Origin: CAYYUA01 sp964542585
Lineage (GTDB): Bacteria > Bacteroidota > Bacteroidia > CAILMK01 > CAYYUA01
DNA length: 64,000 nucleotides
Assembly: GCA_964542585.1 (NCBI GenBank)
Contig: CAZIUI010000008.1
Span: 29,480 to 93,479 of the forward strand
Direction of reading: 5' to 3'
Part shown: piece after piece, positions 60,418-64,000 of the stretch
How the letters are laid out: each line of letters begins with the position of its first letter
Numbering within the stretch: position 1 is the stretch's first letter
Made by a program: the position numbers and the translations under genes
Notes under the pieces: model-generated
Database searches by the model: none
Seen by the model: only the letters and a program-made list of their open reading frames with translations
What the model was told of the DNA's origin: nothing

Positions 60418-63087
60418 TTACTTAAATATATCCTTCACCTTATCCTTGGCTTCTTCCTTAGCTTTTTCCTTAGCCTTTTCTTTCTTTTCTTTTGCCTTCT
60501 TCTTGGCTTTTTCTTTTTTCTCCTTCGCCTTTTTCTTAAGCTCTTCTTTTTTCTCCTGGGCCTTCTTCTTAGCCTTTTGCTTCTGCTTTTGAAGTTTTTC
60601 TTTTACCTGTTTTACGGGTTTACTGCCACCATCACCACTTCCACTAGCCGTACCAGCAAATTGAGGCTTGATCCGGGGATTATCAGGCGTCCCTGTGATT
60701 TGGAAATCCACTAATATGCGATTTCCCACGTCAGCCTTGTTCCCCATAAACTTACTAACCAATTGGGAGGCTTGCTGCTGCAGCCTGCCGCCAGGCACAT
60801 TGGCCCTGAGGACATAATTAAGCTGCTGATCCAGACCCATGCTACCATCTAAGCGGAACTTGTTATCCCCCGTTTGAAACTTCAAGGGTTCCCTCAAGCG
60901 GATCTGACCTTCCTCAATGATGTACTTGGGATTGATGTCTTGAACCGTGAGCTTCCGATAGCTATCATCTTTCAGCGCATCGGCCACTTTATTCAGAACC
61001 TTATGATCCCGTATGGTCGCCTTATCTACTTGCAAGCTGCCCTTACTGTAAATACTGTCATAAATCGGGCTAAGGTTGGGCTTGAAAGGGGCTTCAAAAT
61101 TGAGATCAGCATCAAAATCGCCATAAGCATGCTCTGCTACAGGCGCATATTTCTGTAATGTGGTAAAAGTTTTATTCGCTGCCTGTATATCAAATCCTTT
61201 GATGGCAAGCTCCATTGCTGTGGTAGGCTGGTCAGGATTGGTGGTATTGTACTGACCGGAAGCCGTCATCTTACCTTCCAGCATGTTCATGCTAAAGCTT
61301 TCCAGGTAAAGCGCTTGATTCCGAACAGCTATGGTACCGCGGATATTCCGCATGTCCATCGTGCTGTAAACCAGCTGATCCAGTTGATCGGCCTTTAAGG
61401 TTAAGTCCAGGTTAGCCGGTATCTGCGGTGCTTTAAGCTGGTAACTATCGCTTGTGTCGGGTTGTGCTGTTTGTTGATCTTGACCGGCCTTTTGGCCCTC
61501 CTCGCTGGCTAGCATCGGGTTCAGGTTCAAGTAATCTGATTGAACCTGAAATTGGCCTTTGAGGGTGTTGCCTTTCAGGGCATAGCCTAATAGGTTATTG
61601 AGTTGCCCGGTGGCTTGCAGGTCGCTCTTACCTGTTTGAAAACGGAAGGCTTTCAATTCCGCTTTTTGTGGTGATAAGGCCAGGTTAGCCTTTGGAATTT
61701 TCATTGGTCTAAGGCCTGAACTCGCATAAAGAAAATTGGACAGTTGAAGGGTGCCATCTGCTTTGAAGTCCTTATAACGGGATTCTTCAATGGCCGAGTA
61801 ATGGCCTTTTACAGCCGCATCCGCTTGGAGGAGCCCTGCCAACTTGGTGTCTTTCCCAAGGGGAATGAGTTTTTGAAAATTCCCCAGGTTGAGTTTCCCT
61901 TTAATGGCGCCATCCAAAAATGGATCGGACATGGGGGTCTTAAGCACCATCTTAGCCTTAAAAGGCTCGGATCCAAGCTTAAATTGCAAGGGCTTCAGCT
62001 TAGTTACGGTTTGGTCCAGTTTACCGCCGGGATTGTTAACCGCCAAGTCCAGGTTAATACCCTTAAGGGCTTTGGGCATACTGGGATACCGGAAATAACC
62101 ATCATTGACGGCTAGCTGCGCTTTGAAGGAAGGATATTGGTCTTGGGTATAGGTGCCTTTGGCTTCCCCATTAAAGGTGAGTTTACCGCGGGTTTCCAGT
62201 TTATCAAAATTCTGCTTGTAGATAGCCGGCACCAGGGATAACAGCTGGCTAAAAGCTGTTTTCCGGGTGGTTACGCTCAAATCCATATCAATAGCCTCAG
62301 ACGGCATGGCTACGTAACCGTCAAAACCCACCGTGAAGTCATTCAGACTCAGGCTGTTTTCTTTGAAGGTGAACTTCATCTTATCCAGGTTCATGCCTAG
62401 GGTAGCATCAAGCTCCGTTTTGACGGAATCCATGTAGTTAACACCCCCATAACGCAGGGTCAGCGCCCTGATAGCCGTCTTGGTATCCAAGTTAAACTGG
62501 GTAGCTGTAAAATCCCCGCTGCCTTCGTGATTCAGGTTTTTCACCCTCGTGTAAAACCCCAAGCTTTCATCATGATAGGTGACCTTGCCTTTTGTTATGC
62601 TGTATTGACTTAAAGCCATTTTGAAAGGCTTACCGGCCGTGTCAACAGGTTTGGAAGCTTCTGCTGCTTCCGGCTGCTGGTTGGTATCCGTAGGGTAGAT
62701 CATGTAGTTGGCTCGACCGTCCTTAAGAACGCGAACATACAGGTCTGGCTGCTTGATATGGAAAGCCTCAATCCGCATAGGGCCGCTGCCCACTAGGCTG
62801 AAGAGGTCAATTGTAGTGGTGAATTGGTCTACCTGAGCCAGCGTGTCCCCTTCAAAAGGGGCTTTGTTCACCACCTGGATGTCATTGACGGTAAGGGTGG
62901 CATTGGGAAAATGGGGAAAGAGGGATAGGCCAATGTCATTGCTGAAGGACACCTCGGCAGCTAGTTTTTTATTAGCCTGCTCCTTGAGCATGCTTAGGAT
63001 GTTATCCTTGTAAAAGTAGGGAACCATAACCATGGCTGCTAACAATAGCCCAATCAAACCGGCTACAATGGCGAAGAAGCGTTTCAT
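60418..63087 (-). CDS. AsmA family protein with Lys-rich C-terminal tail
   Basis: 889 residues. An N-terminal membrane anchor (about 7-25, AIVAGLIGLLLAAMVMVPYF) is followed by the AsmA-like chain with the repeated-groove pattern (VSFSNDIGLSLFPHFPNATL near the start; LSLNDFTVGFDGYVAM; LDLTLKADQLDQLVYSTMDM). Such proteins are inner-membrane-anchored, periplasmic bridges thought to move lipid to the outer membrane. The final 75 residues (from about 815) are almost only Lys, Glu and Ala in helical repeats, an unusual basic-acidic tail. It stands alone, divergent from tRNA-Arg. Confidence 0.9.
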   Translation of the reverse strand: MKRFFAIVAGLIGLLLAAMVMVPYFYKDNILSMLKEQANKKLAAEVSFSNDIGLSLFPHFPNATLTVNDIQVVNKAPFEGDTLAQVDQFTTTIDLFSLVGSGPMRIEAFHIKQPDLYVRVLKDGRANYMIYPTDTNQQPEAAEASKPVDTAGKPFKMALSQYSITKGKVTYHDESLGFYTRVKNLNHEGSGDFTATQFNLDTKTAIRALTLRYGGVNYMDSVKTELDATLGMNLDKMKFTFKENSLSLNDFTVGFDGYVAMPSEAIDMDLSVTTRKTAFSQLLSLVPAIYKQNFDKLETRGKLTFNGEAKGTYTQDQYPSFKAQLAVNDGYFRYPSMPKALKGINLDLAVNNPGGKLDQTVTKLKPLQFKLGSEPFKAKMVLKTPMSDPFLDGAIKGKLNLGNFQKLIPLGKDTKLAGLLQADAAVKGHYSAIEESRYKDFKADGTLQLSNFLYASSGLRPMKIPKANLALSPQKAELKAFRFQTGKSDLQATGQLNNLLGYALKGNTLKGQFQVQSDYLNLNPMLASEEGQKAGQDQQTAQPDTSDSYQLKAPQIPANLDLTLKADQLDQLVYSTMDMRNIRGTIAVRNQALYLESFSMNMLEGKMTASGQYNTTNPDQPTTAMELAIKGFDIQAANKTFTTLQKYAPVAEHAYGDFDADLNFEAPFKPNLSPIYDSIYSKGSLQVDKATIRDHKVLNKVADALKDDSYRKLTVQDINPKYIIEEGQIRLREPLKFQTGDNKFRLDGSMGLDQQLNYVLRANVPGGRLQQQASQLVSKFMGNKADVGNRILVDFQITGTPDNPRIKPQFAGTASGSGDGGSKPVKQVKEKLQKQKQKAKKKAQEKKEELKKKAKEKKEKAKKKAKEKKEKAKEKAKEEAKDKVKDIFK

Positions 63088-63102
63088 AAAACCTGTATTT
63101 TG

Positions 63103-63122
63103 ACAAGCCTGCGATGGCTTGT
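63103..63122. other. Small hairpin in the AsmA leader
   Basis: ACAAGCC pairs with GGCTTGT around TGCGAT, 16 bases upstream of the AsmA start. No T-run follows on the minus strand, so it is not a terminator of that transcript; it could be a leader structure or chance. Confidence 0.3.
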
Positions 63123-63222
63123 TTTGACAATACCAAATTAACGGTTAAGCGCTGTTTATTAGCGCCTAGTGGTATAAAAGATTCGGGAAGGCTAACACAC
63201 AAGGTGAGTACTAAAAAATCCC

Positions 63223-63230
63223 TAATTTTG
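63223..63230 (+). promoter_or_regulatory. -7 element of tRNA-Arg
   Basis: TAATTTTG fits TAnnTTTG; the transcript would begin near 63237, 11 bases before the tRNA. No TTG is seen at 17-23 bases upstream. Confidence 0.4.
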
Positions 63231-63247
63231 TGCAGCTTAAACACTCC

Positions 63248-63321
63248 GGACACGTAGCTCAATTGGATAGAGCACCTGACTACGGATCAGGAGGTTAGGG
63301 GTTCGAATCCCTTCGTGTCCA
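63248..63321 (+). tRNA. tRNA-Arg (anticodon ACG)
   Basis: 74 bases. Acceptor GGACACG pairs with CGTGTCC; anticodon arm CCTGACTACGGATCAGG presents ACG; T arm GGGGTTCGAATCCC; discriminator A. The 3' CCA is not encoded. Confidence 0.96.
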
Positions 63322-63599
63322 CTATTGTCCCCAATAGTTTTTGGCCTTAACATCCCGGTGGCCCATTTTTCTCCGTGGACAACATTTACCTTTATCATCG
63401 GAATTATTCTGGTTGAATGCACAACTGAGTGAACCTGATGGACCCTAATAAACTGCTCAAAGCTTAAGGGTTGCCGGCGGCTAAATCTAGCCACTAGGAG
63501 CTCTTACTAGTAAACGCACGAAGTGAAGCGCGGGGTAAGCTTGTATCATGTAACTAAAATCCTGTTTATCAACTTTCTAGAAAAATTTACGGTGCCCGG

Positions 63600-63901
63600 T
63601 TGGTTATCGGCCTCCAGGTATTAGTGGAAAAATGAGGATCTACCCTAAAGCGCTTGAAGAAAAAAACCGTTAAAATTTTCATAGGCTGAACCTCCGCCTG
63701 GGTGCCAAGGCCATCACTGAAGGGGGACGAACCTTTGGCCGCTACACTGATAGGCCTTCGGGATTCCTGGAAAACCATAAACGCTCCTATGGGGGCGGCT
63801 TGCTGATTTCTGCCTTCACCAGGGACTTTATTCTTCGCGGAGACTACGTGATTTCCCCCGAAACGGCCCGGATCTACCTGAGTATGGGGTATGTGTTTTA
63901 G
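63600..63901 (+). pseudogene. C-terminal fragment of an outer-membrane beta-barrel protein
   Basis: The frame after TAA at 63671-63673 reads NFHRLNLRLGAKAITEGGRT, continues with LISAFTRDFILRGDYVI and ends IYLSMGYVF and TAG, with a terminal Phe and alternating strand pattern typical of barrels. Just upstream another frame reads LKRLKKKTVKIFIG, which would join it with a one-base shift near 63690. No start or signal peptide is visible, and the 270 bases between tRNA-Arg and this fragment hold nothing I can support. It is a remnant of a barrel protein. Confidence 0.5.
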
Positions 63902-64000
63902 GGTATAAAGGCCAACATTTTTTGAATAAAACCGCTTGTCCCAGTGATGACCTGAACGGGTGTGTAGCGGTTTCGGAGGGCAGACCATAAAGTTTCCCGG

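Noticed and set aside
63237..63494. Minus-strand 85-codon frame with GIRTPNLLIRSQVLYPIE
   Set aside because: Antisense of tRNA-Arg plus noncoding sequence; a well-known false ORF pattern.
63587..63988. Minus-strand 133-codon frame
   Set aside because: It is opposite to the barrel fragment on the plus strand, which has better protein-like patterning and a terminal Phe.

Overview
The window looks like chromosomal DNA of a free-living member of the Bacteroidota (Flavobacteria/Saprospiria/Cytophagia-like; genus not resolved). Evidence: the Bat aerotolerance gene set, type IX secretion (T9SS) type A and type B (CHU_C, gliding-motility-associated) C-terminal sorting domains, a TonB-dependent receptor with a carboxypeptidase-like regulatory domain, several PorT-like outer-membrane barrels, and promoters of the Bacteroidota kind (TTG, about 17-23 bases, TAnnTTTG). 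A 100-N run at 28515-28614 shows it is a draft scaffold. I see no phage, transposase, CRISPR, rRNA or plasmid functions. Layout: 1-3956 holds housekeeping genes (membrane-protein tail, YqgE, YifB/ComM, IscA-like, MurB). 3953-13687 is the aerotolerance locus in two divergent arms: batA-B-C-D-E leftward and moxR-DUF58-BatD/DUF4381-like rightward, with a trans-sulfuration PLP enzyme between. DinB follows. 14158-23682 is a long leftward run: DUF429, photolyase, SDR, two thioredoxin-fold proteins, polyprenyl synthase, and an oligopeptide-type ABC importer (two permeases and a lipoprotein) with no ATPase gene here. 23855-24524 has tRNA-Ser(GCT), a four-helix-bundle (S23/IVS-type) gene and tRNA-Pro(TGG). 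24525-32794 is accessory and decaying: a BNR/sialidase-like pseudogene, two related Cys-containing lipoproteins around a DoxX-like membrane protein, an ELWVTDGT tandem-repeat T9SS protein interrupted by the gap, a DUF2207-like pseudogene, a CARDB-repeat T9SS pseudogene, and a T9SS protein whose signal peptide is split from its body by a one-base homopolymer loss. 33098-42004 is proteostasis (S41 protease, Lon, ClpB) plus one lipoprotein. 42255-48887 has a small exported protein, twin T9SS type B proteins and several small genes. 48932-57958 is envelope-oriented: an OMP, two tandem porin-like barrels (one frameshifted), and a TonB receptor followed by a 1401-residue lamin-tail-domain protein. 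58535-60094 is a lipoprotein fused to a trypsin-like (S1C) protease; 60418-63087 is an AsmA-family protein. The window closes with tRNA-Arg(ACG) and a broken outer-membrane-barrel fragment. How it fits together: most gene content serves the cell envelope (export, surface display, periplasmic proteolysis, nutrient uptake) and stress tolerance (Bat, photolyase, Lon, ClpB). I did not find a system I can confidently call new. The strongest leads are the protease-lipoprotein fusion, the TonB receptor/LTD pair, the paired Cys-lipoproteins around a DoxX-like protein, and an explicit prediction for the length and content of the assembly gap. Two intact-looking genes are each rescued by adding single bases to short homopolymers, so base-calling error must be excluded before calling them decayed.
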